The notes: generated by a model not told the origin, from the letters alone. Counted from the first letter of the stretch, positions 27,981 through 37,883 are shown. The stretch is DNA of 64,000 nucleotides from Erythrobacter sp. EC-HK427 (GCF_902498745.1 NZ_LR701479.1:934292-998291); one strand, 5' to 3'. Numbers and translations: made by a program.

Positions 27981-28415
27981 TCAGGGCGCGAGGACGGTGA
28001 AACCGGGAACTGCGCCCAGCTCGACATGATTGCGATGGTACATATCCATCACGACATCGGCTTGGTAGCCGTCCGCGCAGTCGACGCGGTAACCATCGAC
28101 AATGCTGCCGAAAACGCCTGGGCCCAGACTGCCTGTGCGCTGAAAACGCGGCGCAGTGCCATCGGCACAACGAAGGCGCTCAAGATAGTCTCTTTGGCCA
28201 GACGGCCTTGCCGCACGAACCGGATTTTCAAACGAACCGAGCGGACTGGCCGACGCTGTCACGATAGCGGCTTCCAAGTCAGCGCCGCGCAACTGGGTCT
28301 GCGAGACCATGGGCCAATCAAAGGTGCTGTCGGCACTGCCTGCGGGGTCGGGAGTAGTTGTACAACCACCCAGACCAACTAACGCGACAAAAGCGACAAC
28401 AATTTGCAACCGCAT
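27981..28415 (-). CDS. Lipoprotein of unknown function
   Basis: 144 residues with a clear lipoprotein signal (VALVGLGGC, Cys at 18). The mature protein has two cysteines (LRCADGTAPRF and VDCADGYQADVV) that may form a disulfide. No recognised family. A GGAGAT ribosome-binding site precedes the ATG. It stands alone between the tRNA-Leu and ihfB. Confidence 0.65.
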   Translation of the reverse strand: MRLQIVVAFVALVGLGGCTTTPDPAGSADSTFDWPMVSQTQLRGADLEAAIVTASASPLGSFENPVRAARPSGQRDYLERLRCADGTAPRFQRTGSLGPGVFGSIVDGYRVDCADGYQADVVMDMYHRNHVELGAVPGFTVLAP

Positions 28416-28493
28416 AGCTCATCTCCGGCACTTTCGCTGGCAGATTACGCAAGCGCGGCGATCTGACAAGCCGTTTAACGCCGAAAGCTCAGG

Positions 28494-28772
28494 TCAGCTG
28501 TTCAGCCGCTCGCGCATTTCCTTGCCGGGCTTGAAATAGGGCACGCGCTTGGCGGGCACTTCCACCGAGTCGCCGGTGCGCGGATTGCGACCGGTGCGCG
28601 ATTCGCGCTGGCGGGTGGAGAAGGTGCCGAAACCGCGCAATTCCACGCGGCCGCCTTCGGCCAGCCTCGCGGCTATTTCGTCAAAGAAAATGTCGACTAC
28701 CTGTTCGACCTCTTCGGCGCGCAGTTCTGGATTATCCGCTGCCAATGCCTGGAGAAGTTCGGACCTGATCAT
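28494..28772 (-). CDS. ihfB: Integration host factor subunit beta
   Basis: 92 residues, starting [11 protein letters not shown], a DNA-bending HU/IHF protein. The DNA-binding arm region shows the expected [24 protein letters not shown], and [11 protein letters not shown] matches IHF-beta. GGGGAG lies 5 nt before the ATG at 28772; the frame runs to 28832 but the extra residues are not IHF-like. It probably forms a heterodimer with IhfA encoded elsewhere. Confidence 0.93.
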   Translation of the reverse strand: MIRSELLQALAADNPELRAEEVEQVVDIFFDEIAARLAEGGRVELRGFGTFSTRQRESRTGRNPRTGDSVEVPAKRVPYFKPGKEMRERLNS

Positions 28773-28974
28773 ATCGCTCCCCGATCGGGCTGTTGGGTGC
28801 GACCCCTTTGTCACCGTCGAAAGTGTTACCACCGATTATCATTGGCGCGCCGTGCGTCCCCCAGCAGCGCGCAGTCCGGAGAAACTGGCAGAAAAGGTTC
28901 CGATACGCAATGCATCCGCGCCATTCTTCCGCATTTTGCGCAAGATCTGTAAAATCGCCGGCGATTTGGGCGGG

Positions 28975-29313
28975 TCAGGCCTTGGCGGCGAGATCGTGCA
29001 GGTCGAGCCCCAGCCGCTCGATCCGCTCGCGGATGGAGGGCCATTCCTCGCGCAGGAATTCCTCCCGCTCGCTCGCCCGCAACCGGTCCGCCGCGCCGTC
29101 TTTGACGAACATTCCGACCCCGCGCTGCACGCGGATCAGGCCGTCGGCCTGGAATTGCTGGTAGGCCTTGGCAACGGTGAGCGGATTGGCCCCCTGGTCG
29201 GCAGCAAAAGCGCGCACCGAGGGGAGCATATCGCCCGGCTTGTAATGCCCGTCGATAATGGCAGCGGCGATTTGTTCGCGCAGGCGGAGGTAAACGGGGC
29301 GGATGTCAGCCAT
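28975..29313 (-). CDS. GntR-family (YtrA-like) transcriptional regulator
   Basis: 112 residues: a winged helix (RPVYLRLREQIAAAIIDGHY, DMLPSVRAFAADQGANPLTVAKAYQQF, LIRVQRGVGMFV) with only a short C-terminal helix, as in the YtrA group. Other ATGs lie at 29322 and 29331; none has a good Shine-Dalgarno, so the start is uncertain by up to six residues. The gene is divergent from the POT transporter operon. A perfect palindrome, TTCACAATGGTGAA, sits between them and may be its operator. YtrA-type regulators usually control a neighbouring transport operon. Confidence 0.85.
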   Translation of the reverse strand: MADIRPVYLRLREQIAAAIIDGHYKPGDMLPSVRAFAADQGANPLTVAKAYQQFQADGLIRVQRGVGMFVKDGAADRLRASEREEFLREEWPSIRERIERLGLDLHDLAAKA

Positions 29314-29407
29314 AGGGTGCATCAGTGCCATAATACAGCGGGGCAGGTCAAGCCGCGCGGTGCCGATACAGGCCAAAGCCCAAGGTTTCAGACGCAACGA
29401 AATGCGC

Positions 29408-29421
29408 TTCACAATGGTGAA
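29408..29421. promoter_or_regulatory. Palindrome between the GntR gene and the POT transporter
   Basis: TTCAC (29408-29412), AATG, GTGAA (29417-29421) forms a perfect inverted repeat in the divergent intergenic region. The right arm continues as GTGAAACAA, the same 9-mer found twice before the glutamate dehydrogenase gene. It is placed suitably for autoregulation by the GntR protein. Confidence 0.45.
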
Positions 29422-29505
29422 ACAATCGTTACTGTGCCGCTCTTTCGGGGTTGATCCGCGCCATTCACAGAAGCAGCGGACACAAGAACAAGGGTTGAGA
29501 CTGTT

Positions 29506-31158
29506 ATGGTCGATGGGGTCTTCTTTACATTCGATTCCGCATTCGAAATGTGGACATTCCGCGTGGCGGTGATCGCCTTGCTGGCATTTTTGATCGGCGG
29601 GCTCGTGCTGATCACCCGCCCGCAGGAAGAGGTGATCGGGCACCCCAAAGGTCTGTTCCTGCTGTTCATGGCCGAAATGTGGGAGCGTTTTTCCTATTAC
29701 GGGATGCGCGCGCTGCTGATCTTCTACCTGATCCAGCATTGGATGTTCGCCGAAGAAAAGGCCTATGTGATCTACGGTGCGTACACCGCGCTGGTTTACA
29801 TAGCGCCGGTTGTCGGCGGCTATCTGGCTGACCGCTATTTGGGCCAGCGCAAGGCAGTGCTGTTTGGTGCGGTGCTGCTGACTTTCGGCCACTTCTTTAT
29901 GGCGTTCGAAGGCGATGGCTCGCTGGGGCAAGACAACCCGATGATCAACGTGTTCTGGCTCGCGCTGGCGCTGATCATTGTCGGTTCGGGCTTCCTGAAG
30001 GCAAATATCTCGGTGCTGGTGGGCCAGCTCTATTCGCGCACCGATATCCGCCGCGATCCCGCCTACACGATCTTCTACATGGGCATCAATGTCGGCGCGG
30101 CGACCGCATCGATCATCTGCGGCTATCTCGGCCAGACGGTGGGCTGGGAATACGGCTTCGGCCTCGCCGGTTTCGGGATGCTCGTCGGCCTGATCTTCTT
30201 CATTGTCGGCAAGCCGCTGCTGCTGGGCAAGGGTGAGCCGAAGGATCCGGCCAAGATCGCCGGTGGCAAGGAATGGGGCATTTACGGCCTTGGCCTCGCC
30301 ATGGTGGCGCTCTGCTGGCTCGCCATCCAGTATCAGGAACTGGTGGGCGGCGTGCTCGGCATCTTCGGCGGCAGCCTCGTTGCCTATGTGCTGTTCACGG
30401 CAGTCACCAAGCTGCAACCCGAGGAACGCAACCGCATCTTTGCGGCGATGTTCCTCATCCTCGTGTCGATTGTCTTCTGGGCACTGTTCGAACAGGCGGG
30501 ATCGTCGCTCAACGTGTTTACCGATCGCCATGTCGACACGCAGGGCGTGAATGCCTCGATGTTCCAGTCAATCAATGCGATCTACATCGTGCTGCTCGCC
30601 CCGCTGTTTGCGATGCTGTGGCAGGGGCTGGCGCGCAAGGGAGCAGAGCCCAGCACGCCGATGAAATTCGGCCTTGCCGTGGTGCAGGTCGGCCTTGGCT
30701 TCCTTGTGCTGGTCTGGGGTGCGCAGAGCGTGGGTGTGAATGTGCCGACGCCGGTGATTTTCATCTTCCTCATCTATCTGCTGCACACCACGGGCGAGCT
30801 GTGCCTGAGCCCTGTTGGCCTGTCGGCGATGAACCGCTTGTCGCCGGGACATATGGCCTCGCTGATCATGGGCACCTGGTTCTTCGCTTCGGCGACCGGC
30901 AACTTCGCCGCAGGCCTGATCGCGTCGGCCACCGGCGGCGAAGGTGTGGGCGAGGAAGCGGGCAAGCAGCTGGTGCTCGATGTTTACACCACGGTCGGCT
31001 GGTATGCCGTCGGCATCGGTGTGGCGGTGATGATCGTCAGCCCGCTGATCAAGAAGCTGATGCATCTTGATACGCTGAAGGACGATGAACTGGCAGGCCA
31101 GGCTGAAGGCCCGGGCGAGCCGCAGGGCGCGGGTGTGCATCCGGCAACGAAGGGGTAA
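29506..31158 (+). CDS. POT-family proton-coupled di/tripeptide transporter
   Basis: 550 residues with about fourteen membrane segments. The POT signature is EMWERFSYYGMRALL near residue 55, which includes the ExxERFxYYG motif for proton coupling. GSGFLKANISVLVGQLY and FYMGINVGA are further family motifs. It takes up di- and tripeptides. The downstream amidohydrolase begins 7 nt after its stop. The operon with two exported amidohydrolases and the divergent GntR gene suggests use of dipeptides as nutrients. Confidence 0.92.
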   Translation: MVDGVFFTFDSAFEMWTFRVAVIALLAFLIGGLVLITRPQEEVIGHPKGLFLLFMAEMWERFSYYGMRALLIFYLIQHWMFAEEKAYVIYGAYTALVYIAPVVGGYLADRYLGQRKAVLFGAVLLTFGHFFMAFEGDGSLGQDNPMINVFWLALALIIVGSGFLKANISVLVGQLYSRTDIRRDPAYTIFYMGINVGAATASIICGYLGQTVGWEYGFGLAGFGMLVGLIFFIVGKPLLLGKGEPKDPAKIAGGKEWGIYGLGLAMVALCWLAIQYQELVGGVLGIFGGSLVAYVLFTAVTKLQPEERNRIFAAMFLILVSIVFWALFEQAGSSLNVFTDRHVDTQGVNASMFQSINAIYIVLLAPLFAMLWQGLARKGAEPSTPMKFGLAVVQVGLGFLVLVWGAQSVGVNVPTPVIFIFLIYLLHTTGELCLSPVGLSAMNRLSPGHMASLIMGTWFFASATGNFAAGLIASATGGEGVGEEAGKQLVLDVYTTVGWYAVGIGVAVMIVSPLIKKLMHLDTLKDDELAGQAEGPGEPQGAGVHPATKG

Positions 31159-31165
31159 TTTGCGT

Positions 31166-32575
31166 ATGGGCCGTCTTTTCTCGAAAGGCGGCCCTGCCGC
31201 CGCATTTGCCAGCCTGAGCGCGCTCGCGCTGGCGGGGTGCACCACCACCAGCGATAGTGGCGGCTCGGCACAAAGCGCCGCGTCTGCCGCTGACAGCTGG
31301 GAGGCGCCCGCTGACCCCTACCCCTCCACCTATCAACGCTATCCCGGCGTGCCGACCGCTGTGGTCGGCGCGACCATCTATGATGGCGCGGGCGGGATGA
31401 TCGAAAACGGCGTGGTGCTGTTTGCCGAGGGCGAAGTGGTGGCGATTGGCGATGCCAGCCTCGCCATCCCCGAAGGCTACACCCGCATCGATGGCACCGG
31501 CCGCTACGTCACCCCCGGCATTATCGACATCCACTCGCATCTGGGCGATTACCCCACCCCGTCGGTGCAGGCACATAGCGACGGCAATGAAGCGACCAGC
31601 CCCACCACGCCCGAAGTCTGGGCCGAACATTCGGTTTGGCCGCAGGACCCCGGCTTCAGCCGCGCGCTGGCGAATGGCGGGGTGACTTCGTTGCAGATAC
31701 TTCCCGGCTCAGCAAACCTCATGGGTGGGCGCTCGGTCACGCTCAAGAATGTCTACAGCCGCACAGTGCAGGGCATGAAATTCCCCGGTGCGCCCTATTC
31801 GATGAAAATGGCCTGCGGGGAGAACCCCAAGCGCGTTTATGGCGGGCGCGGTCGGGCGCCTTCCACCCGCATGGGCAATATGGCGGTCAACCGCGACACC
31901 TGGCTCGATGCGCAGGCGTGGATGGAGCGCGACGATCCGCCGCGCGATCTCGCCATGGAAACGCTGGCGGGCGTGCTGGCGGGTGACATCACCATCCAGA
32001 ACCACTGCTACCGCGCCGACGAAATGGCGCAGGTGCTCGATATGGCGGAAGAGTTCGGCTACCGCGTCGCCGCCTTCCACCACGCCGTGGAAAGCTACAA
32101 AATCGCCGATCTGCTGCGCGAACATGATGTGTGCAGCGCGGTGTGGGCAGACTGGTACGGCTTCAAGATGGAAGCGTACGATGCGATCCCCGAAAACGCG
32201 GCGATGATCCACAATGCGGGGGCCTGCGTGGTGATCCATTCGGATGACGAGAACGGCATCCAGCGGCTCAATCAGGAGGCGGCCAAGGCGCAGGCCGATG
32301 GCCGCCGGATGGGCATCATCATTCCCGATGCCGAAGTCATCAGCTGGATCACGCTGAACGCCGCGCGCGCGATGGGCATCGATTCGATGACCGGCAGCCT
32401 TGAGCCGGGCAAAATGGCCGATATCGTGCTGTGGAACGGCGACCCCTTGAGCATCTATTCGCGGCCCGAGCGGGTGTGGATCGACGGCGCACTGATGTTC
32501 GATATGCACAATCCCAACTTACGCCCGGTGAGCGATTTCGAACTGGGCCAGCCGGGTGAAGGAGACGTCAAATGA
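31166..32575 (+). CDS. Exported amidohydrolase lipoprotein (dipeptidase-like), active partner
   Basis: 469 residues, starting at the ATG 31166. A lipoprotein signal (LSALALAGC) precedes the amidohydrolase domain. The metal motif is intact, GIIDIHSHLG at about residues 119-128 (HxH), with later ligands in HHAVESYK and VVIHSDDENG (Asp). The C-terminal strand region GKMADIVLWNGDPLS closes the fold. Members related to imidazolonepropionase-like amidohydrolases include dipeptidases. Its coupling to the POT transporter supports peptide or amide hydrolysis, but the substrate is inferred. It overlaps the next gene by 4 nt. Confidence 0.88.
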   Translation: MGRLFSKGGPAAAFASLSALALAGCTTTSDSGGSAQSAASAADSWEAPADPYPSTYQRYPGVPTAVVGATIYDGAGGMIENGVVLFAEGEVVAIGDASLAIPEGYTRIDGTGRYVTPGIIDIHSHLGDYPTPSVQAHSDGNEATSPTTPEVWAEHSVWPQDPGFSRALANGGVTSLQILPGSANLMGGRSVTLKNVYSRTVQGMKFPGAPYSMKMACGENPKRVYGGRGRAPSTRMGNMAVNRDTWLDAQAWMERDDPPRDLAMETLAGVLAGDITIQNHCYRADEMAQVLDMAEEFGYRVAAFHHAVESYKIADLLREHDVCSAVWADWYGFKMEAYDAIPENAAMIHNAGACVVIHSDDENGIQRLNQEAAKAQADGRRMGIIIPDAEVISWITLNAARAMGIDSMTGSLEPGKMADIVLWNGDPLSIYSRPERVWIDGALMFDMHNPNLRPVSDFELGQPGEGDVK

Positions 32576-33858
32576 AGCGCCTCCTGACGCTGTCTGTCGC
32601 CGCGCTTGCGCTGGGAGCCACCCCGCTCGCTGCGCAGGATATCGCCATTACCGGAGCGACACTCGCCAGCGGAGACGGTTCCGCGCCGGTGGAGAATGCG
32701 ACCGTGGTGGTGCGCGGCGGCCGCGTGGTCGCTGCAGGCACCGGTGTGGCTGTGCCCGGCGGTGTTCCCGTGGTTGATGGCGAGGGCATGTGGGTCACGC
32801 CGGGCCTGTTCGCCTCGATCACCAATCTCGGCCTCGTCGATGTCGGCGCGGTATCGGAAAGCAATGATGTCGATGCCGACGAATCGCCGTTCCACGCCGC
32901 GCTGGACGTTTCGCCCGCAGTAAACCCGCAGTCGCAGGAAGTGGGCTACAGCCGCGCGGGCGGAGTTACGCGCGCCAGCGTATCGCCGGGCGCGGGCTCG
33001 GCCATTTTTGCAGGCCAGGGCGCCGTGATCGATCTGGGCGCTGATTTTGACGCCGTGCGCCAGCGCCGCGCTTTCCAGGTGGTGGAAATGGGCGAGCGCG
33101 GGGCGGCGCTTGCAGGCGGCAGCCGGACGGCGGTGCACGCCATGGTGCGCACCGCGCTGATGGAGGCAGAGGCCTATAGCGCGGATGGCTGGGATGATGA
33201 CGGGATGCTGACGCGGCCCGACGCAGCGGCACTCGCCGAGGTCGTGTCGGGGCGGCAGAAGCTCTATGTCACCGTCCACCGCGCGGCGGACATTCTTTCG
33301 GTGCTCGCCTTGCGCGAGGAATTTCCGCAGCTCGATCTGGTGTTGGTGGGCGTGACCGAAGGCTGGATGGTGGCGGACCGGATCGCCGCATCGGGCGTGC
33401 CGGTGATCGCCGCCGCGCTTATCGACCTGCCCTCCAGTTTCGAGCGATTGGGCGCGACGCAAAGCAATGTCGGGCGGATGGTGGATGCCGGTGTCACCGT
33501 GGCCATTGGCGGCTACGAACAAGGCGGCGATTATCCGCAGGGCCTGCCGCAACAGGCGGGCAATCTGGTGGCGCTGGAGCGTGTGCCGGGGGCAACGGGC
33601 CTTAGCTGGGGCGAGGCCTTTGCCGCGATCACTTCGATCCCGGCGCGGGTGGCGGGGTATGAGAACTCGAACGTGCTGGTGCCCGGCGCGATTGGCGACG
33701 TGGTGCTGTGGGATGGCGATCCGCTCGAACTCAGCTCTGCGCCCATCCGCGTGTGGATCGACGGGGTGGAACAGCCGCTCGAAAATCACCAGACGCGCCT
33801 GCGCGACCGCTATCGCACACTCGAACGCGGCGATTTGCCGCCCGCTTACCGGCGCTAG
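32572..33858 (+). CDS. Exported amidohydrolase, degenerate metal site
   Basis: 428 residues with a signal peptide (MKRLLTLSVAALALGATPLA). It shares the start and end of the amidohydrolase fold with its neighbour (VTPGL and GDVVLWDGDPLEL). At the metal-binding position the canonical HxH is replaced: VTPGLFASITNLG has no histidine there. A later histidine (VTVHRAADIL) remains, but the second metal set is incomplete. It is probably not an active hydrolase on its own and may act as a structural partner of the preceding protein. The 4-nt overlap supports equimolar production. Confidence 0.85.
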   Translation: MKRLLTLSVAALALGATPLAAQDIAITGATLASGDGSAPVENATVVVRGGRVVAAGTGVAVPGGVPVVDGEGMWVTPGLFASITNLGLVDVGAVSESNDVDADESPFHAALDVSPAVNPQSQEVGYSRAGGVTRASVSPGAGSAIFAGQGAVIDLGADFDAVRQRRAFQVVEMGERGAALAGGSRTAVHAMVRTALMEAEAYSADGWDDDGMLTRPDAAALAEVVSGRQKLYVTVHRAADILSVLALREEFPQLDLVLVGVTEGWMVADRIAASGVPVIAAALIDLPSSFERLGATQSNVGRMVDAGVTVAIGGYEQGGDYPQGLPQQAGNLVALERVPGATGLSWGEAFAAITSIPARVAGYENSNVLVPGAIGDVVLWDGDPLELSSAPIRVWIDGVEQPLENHQTRLRDRYRTLERGDLPPAYRR

Positions 33859-33861
33859 GCG

Positions 33862-34545
33862 ATGGATCCTGCGCTGACCGTGCTGATCGCGGCGAGCATT
33901 GCCTTCGTCGGGACGCATTTCGTGCTGTCTCACCCGCTGCGCGCGCCGCTCATCAATGTGCTGGGCGCGACCGGCTTTATGCTCGTCTATTCGCTGGTGG
34001 CTTTTGCGACGCTCGGCTGGATGGCGCACGCTTTCGGGCAGGTGCAGGGGAGCGGATTGGGCGGGAGCGGCACGGCAGGCTGGGTCATCGCGACGCTGCT
34101 GACCCTGCCAGCGATGCTGCTGCTGCTCGGCTCCTTCATCCGCAATCCGGCACTACCCGCCCCGGGCGCAAAAGAGGCGGCGCGGCGCGAACCCGCCGGA
34201 GCCTTCCGCATCACCCGCCACCCGATGATGTGGGGCATCGCGCTGTGGGCGATATCGCATATCGTGATCTGGTGGAGCTGGCGCACCAATGTGGTGGCGC
34301 TCGCGATCCTGATCCTCGCGCTGGTCGGTTCCAAGCTGCAGGATGGCAAGAAGCGCGAGCAAATGGGCGAGGCCTGGGCCGCGTGGGAAGCGAAGACGAG
34401 CTTCTGGCCGCGCTGGTCGGCGATGCCCTCAGCGGGCGCGCTGCTGTGGCTGGCGGCAATCCTCGGCTGGCTGGCGGCCACCTATGCCCATATCCATGTG
34501 GGCGATGTGCCTGCGGGCGTGTGGCGATGGGTTCAGTTGGGCTGA
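33862..34545 (+). CDS. NnrU-family integral membrane protein
   Basis: 227 residues with six or so hydrophobic segments. The NnrU hallmark RITRHPMMWGIALWA, containing the RHP motif, is at about residues 114-128, and DGKKREQMGEAW follows. Related proteins include isoprenylcysteine methyltransferase-like enzymes. NnrU was named from nitrite/NO respiration loci, but none is near here, so the link is only by family. It starts 3 nt after the second amidohydrolase and closes the operon; its end overlaps the convergent hydrolase gene by 13 nt. Confidence 0.85.
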   Translation: MDPALTVLIAASIAFVGTHFVLSHPLRAPLINVLGATGFMLVYSLVAFATLGWMAHAFGQVQGSGLGGSGTAGWVIATLLTLPAMLLLLGSFIRNPALPAPGAKEAARREPAGAFRITRHPMMWGIALWAISHIVIWWSWRTNVVALAILILALVGSKLQDGKKREQMGEAWAAWEAKTSFWPRWSAMPSAGALLWLAAILGWLAATYAHIHVGDVPAGVWRWVQLG

Positions 34546-35321
34546 TCCTCCAAAAACGCCATCGCCTTCACTTGCACATCGTCGTTGGTCACCAGATCGT
34601 GTCCCCAGCCCGGATAGATTTCGATCGTGGTATCGTCGCGCACGGTCGCTAGCGCCTGTGCCTGTTCCAGCGCGATGAGCGAATCGTCCTCGCCATGCAG
34701 GATCAGGGTCGGCTCGCCGATTTCGGGGAGCTTCTCGTCATTGCGATAACGATCGCGGATCAGCATTCGCACGGGCAGCCATGTCAATTGCCGCGCGGCG
34801 GTTTCTTCCATGCTGTCGAACGGAGAAATCAGGATCAGCGCCCGCGCGCGCACTTCGGTCGCCAATTGCACCGCCACGCCCGAACCGAGCGAATTGCCGA
34901 CCAGCACGATATCGCTTTCCGCCACGCCTTGTTGTTCGCGCAGGAATTGCCATGCGCCGCGCGCGTCCTGATACAGGCCGGGCTCCGAAGGCGTGCCCGG
35001 ATTGTCCGAATAGCCGCGATACTCCGCCGCCAGAATCCCGTATCCCGCCGCCGCGAAGTGGTCGGTAACAAAGGCGGTCGATTGCCAGCTTGCGCCGTTG
35101 CCGTGGAAAAACAGCAGGGTCGGCATTCCATCCGCGGCGGGACGATAACCTGCGGCGAGATCAAGCCGGTCTGGCGTGCGGTACGTCACAGGCTCGAAAC
35201 CTGCCGGAACATCGCTTCGTGCGACGGGCGGCACGTAGATCATGCGGTGCTGGTTGAGGTAAACCAGCGCCACCAGTCCGCCATAGATCACCGCGAGACC
35301 AACGATGACCCAAGCGAACAT
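34533..35321 (-). CDS. Membrane-anchored alpha/beta hydrolase (BEM46/ABHD13-like)
   Basis: 262 residues. One N-terminal membrane helix (MFAWVIVGLAVIYGGLVALVY) is followed by the hydrolase fold: LLFFHGNGASWQ (oxyanion), VGNSLGSGVAV (nucleophile Ser), LILHGEDDSLIA (Asp) and GWGHDLV (His). The triad is complete. The start is fixed by AGGAGG 6 nt upstream of the ATG at 35321; the GTG at 35339 lies before this Shine-Dalgarno and is therefore not the start. The substrate is unknown, though lipid or peptide esters are common for the family. Confidence 0.85.
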   Translation of the reverse strand: MFAWVIVGLAVIYGGLVALVYLNQHRMIYVPPVARSDVPAGFEPVTYRTPDRLDLAAGYRPAADGMPTLLFFHGNGASWQSTAFVTDHFAAAGYGILAAEYRGYSDNPGTPSEPGLYQDARGAWQFLREQQGVAESDIVLVGNSLGSGVAVQLATEVRARALILISPFDSMEETAARQLTWLPVRMLIRDRYRNDEKLPEIGEPTLILHGEDDSLIALEQAQALATVRDDTTIEIYPGWGHDLVTNDDVQVKAMAFLEDQPN

Positions 35322-35359
35322 CCGCAGCCTCCTGTTCACGTGAGGCCTCGCCGCTCCGG

Positions 35360-37297
35360 TCAGGCCCGCGCCTCTTCAACGCCTGCGCTATTGTGCCGCA
35401 GCGCATTCAGCACCGTTTCGACGATATGCGGCGCGTTGAGGCGGGCGGCGTCGTATTGCTTTACCGGATCGTCGTGATCGAGGAACAGGTCGGGCAGGCG
35501 CATCGTGCGGATTTTCAGCCCGCCATCGGTCAGCCCTTCGTCGCTCGCCATGGTGAGGACATGCGCGCCCAGTCCGCCAATCGCAGCCTCTTCCACCGTT
35601 ACCAGCACTTCATGTGTGGCGGCGAGTTTGCGGATCAGCTCTTCGTCCAAAGGCTTGGCAAAGCGCATATCGGCGATGGTGGTGGTGAGCCCCTTGGCTT
35701 CCAGTTCAACCGCCGCCTTCTTGGCCTCTTCCAGCCGCGAGCCGAGCGAGAGGATGGCGACCTTGCCGCCCTTGTCCGCATCGCCTTTTACCACGCGGCC
35801 CTTGCCGATTTCGAGCTTCTGCAGCGTTGCGGGAATTTCCACGCCCACACCGTTGCCGCGCGGATAGCGGAAGGCGATGGGGCCTTCGTCATATTCGGCG
35901 GCAGTGTAGGTCATATGCGCCAGCTCGGCCTCGTCCGCAGCCGCCATCACCACGAAATTGGGCAGGCTGGCGAGGTAGGTCACATCGAAACTGCCCGCAT
36001 GGGTTGCCCCATCCGCGCCGACCAGACCGGCACGATCGATGGCAAAGCGAACGGGCAGATTCTGGATCGCCACATCGTGCACGACCTGATCGTAGGCGCG
36101 CTGGAGGAAGGTCGAATAAATCGCCGCGAAGGGCCGCATTCCTTGCGCCGCAAGGCCAGCGGCGAAGGTGACGCCGTGTTGCTCGGCAATGCCGACGTCA
36201 AAGCTGCGATCCGGATGCGCCTTGGCGAACCTGTCGATCCCCGTGCCGCTCGGCATGGCGGCGGTGATGGCGCAAATGCGTGTGTCGGTCTCGGCCAGCT
36301 TGGCGAGTGTATCGCCGAACACGTTTTGGTAGGCGGGCGGCCCGGCCTTGGACTTGGCCTTCTCGCCCGTCACCACATCGAATTTGGGCACACCGTGATA
36401 TTTGTCGGCGCTGTTTTCCGCCGGATCATAGCCCTTGCCCTTGGTCGTCACGACATGGACGAGGATCGGCCCCTGCTCGCTATCGCGGACATTTTCCAGC
36501 ACGGGGATCAGATGTTCGAGATTGTGCCCATCAATCGGGCCGACATAGTAAAAGCCTAGTTCCTCGAACAATGTCCCGCCGGTCACCATGCCGCGGGTAT
36601 ATTCTTCCGCTTTGTGCAGCGAGGAGTGGATGCGGCGGCTGATCTTGCCGGCCACGCGCGAAGCGAGATTGCGGAGCCCCAGATACTCGCTGGAGGAGAC
36701 CATGCGCGCCAGATAGGCCGAGAGCCCGCCCACCGGCGGCGCAATCGACATATCATTGTCGTTGAGGATGACGATCAGCCGGTTGCCCGCCTGCTCGGCA
36801 TTGTTCATCGCTTCATAGGCCATCCCGGCGCTCATCGCGCCGTCGCCAATCACCGCGATGGCCTTGCCCGGCTTGTTGTTGAGCTTGTTGGCCACGGCAA
36901 AGCCCAGACCGGCCGAAATCGAAGTGGAGGAGTGCGCCGCGCCGAACGGGTCGTATTCGCTCTCGCTGCGCTTGGTGAAGCCGGAAAGCCCGCCGCCCTG
37001 CCGCAGCGTGCGGATGCGGTCACGCCGGCCGGTGATGATCTTGTGCGGATAGGCCTGGTGGCCAACATCCCAGATCAGCCGGTCCTCGGGCGTGTTGAAA
37101 ATGTAGTGGATGGCAACAGTCAGTTCGACCACGCCCAAGCCGCTGCCCAAATGCCCGCCGGTGGAGCCGACGGCGTCGATCATTTCGGCGCGCAGTTCGT
37201 CGGAAAGCTGGCGCAGCTGTTCGGGCTTGAGTTTGCGAAGATCGTGCGGATTATCGACCGTATCGAGGAGCGGCGTATGGGGACGTTGTGCAGTCAT
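35360..37297 (-). CDS. dxs: 1-deoxy-D-xylulose-5-phosphate synthase
   Basis: 645 residues, the first enzyme of the MEP isoprenoid pathway, joining pyruvate and glyceraldehyde-3-phosphate with thiamine diphosphate. [14 protein letters not shown], the thiamine motif [13 protein letters not shown] (GDG...N with LNDNDMSI), the [10 protein letters not shown] loop and the transketolase C-terminal part ([12 protein letters not shown]) are all in order. Isoprenoids feed carotenoid and quinone synthesis. It follows a short spacer after the Zur-like gene in the same direction. The ATG at 37297 has only a weak ribosome-binding site. Confidence 0.95.
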   Translation of the reverse strand: MTAQRPHTPLLDTVDNPHDLRKLKPEQLRQLSDELRAEMIDAVGSTGGHLGSGLGVVELTVAIHYIFNTPEDRLIWDVGHQAYPHKIITGRRDRIRTLRQGGGLSGFTKRSESEYDPFGAAHSSTSISAGLGFAVANKLNNKPGKAIAVIGDGAMSAGMAYEAMNNAEQAGNRLIVILNDNDMSIAPPVGGLSAYLARMVSSSEYLGLRNLASRVAGKISRRIHSSLHKAEEYTRGMVTGGTLFEELGFYYVGPIDGHNLEHLIPVLENVRDSEQGPILVHVVTTKGKGYDPAENSADKYHGVPKFDVVTGEKAKSKAGPPAYQNVFGDTLAKLAETDTRICAITAAMPSGTGIDRFAKAHPDRSFDVGIAEQHGVTFAAGLAAQGMRPFAAIYSTFLQRAYDQVVHDVAIQNLPVRFAIDRAGLVGADGATHAGSFDVTYLASLPNFVVMAAADEAELAHMTYTAAEYDEGPIAFRYPRGNGVGVEIPATLQKLEIGKGRVVKGDADKGGKVAILSLGSRLEEAKKAAVELEAKGLTTTIADMRFAKPLDEELIRKLAATHEVLVTVEEAAIGGLGAHVLTMASDEGLTDGGLKIRTMRLPDLFLDHDDPVKQYDAARLNAPHIVETVLNALRHNSAGVEEARA

Positions 37298-37371
37298 CGC
37301 ACAGCTTTAGCCCGATTTTTCTGGCGCGTCCATGAACGGTTTATCGATAGTTTGGAACGCTTCGTCGTGGC

Positions 37372-37836
37372 CTAGCTCGAACAATCGCTGCACAAACCGC
37401 GCAATTCCACGACCGGCCGGACATTGGAATAGCCATGATCCGCCCCCGCCTTGCGCAGCGCGCTGGTGAGCGAATCATCGTCAAAATGCTCGGCCTGTCC
37501 GCAATCGTCGCAGATCAGGAAGATGCAATCGTGGCGGCAGCCCGGATGGGTGTTGGCGAGATAGGCGTTCGCGCTTTCGATCCGGTTGGCGAGGTTCGTC
37601 CGCACGAACAGGTCGAGTATGCGGTAGACGCTGTTCGCCGCCACCCTTTTGCCGCGCGCTTTGCCGACATCCTCGGCAATGTCATAGGCGCTGGCGGGCC
37701 TTTCCTGCGCGGCGAGCACGCGGAACACGTCTTCGCGCATCGCCGTCCATTGCTCGCCCGCATCCCGCAGGACGCGCGCGGCCTCGTCGATCAGATTGTC
37801 GCCAGAATGCTCGTGGTGTTTGTGCTGCGTTGCCAT
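37372..37836 (-). CDS. zur: Fur-family regulator, Zur-like
   Basis: 154 residues. An N-terminal winged helix (LIDEAARVLRDAGEQWTAMREDVFRVL, then ASAYDIAEDVGKARGKRVAANSVYRILDLF) is followed by the dimerisation domain. The structural-zinc cysteine pairs are CDDCG and CSDC at the C-terminus, as in Zur and other Fur proteins. An N-terminal HKHHEH cluster may add metal binding. The assignment to zinc rather than iron or peroxide sensing rests on the overall pattern and the lack of a typical Fur HHDH motif. No zinc transporter gene is close by. Confidence 0.85.
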   Translation of the reverse strand: MATQHKHHEHSGDNLIDEAARVLRDAGEQWTAMREDVFRVLAAQERPASAYDIAEDVGKARGKRVAANSVYRILDLFVRTNLANRIESANAYLANTHPGCRHDCIFLICDDCGQAEHFDDDSLTSALRKAGADHGYSNVRPVVELRGLCSDCSS

Positions 37837-37883
37837 ACCCCACTACATAGGAGCGATAGCGCGCGGCGGCAATCGCGCTGGGC

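Noticed and set aside
29332-30531. Upstream extension of the GntR frame
   Set aside because: The real regulator is only the last 112 codons; the rest is antisense to the POT transporter.
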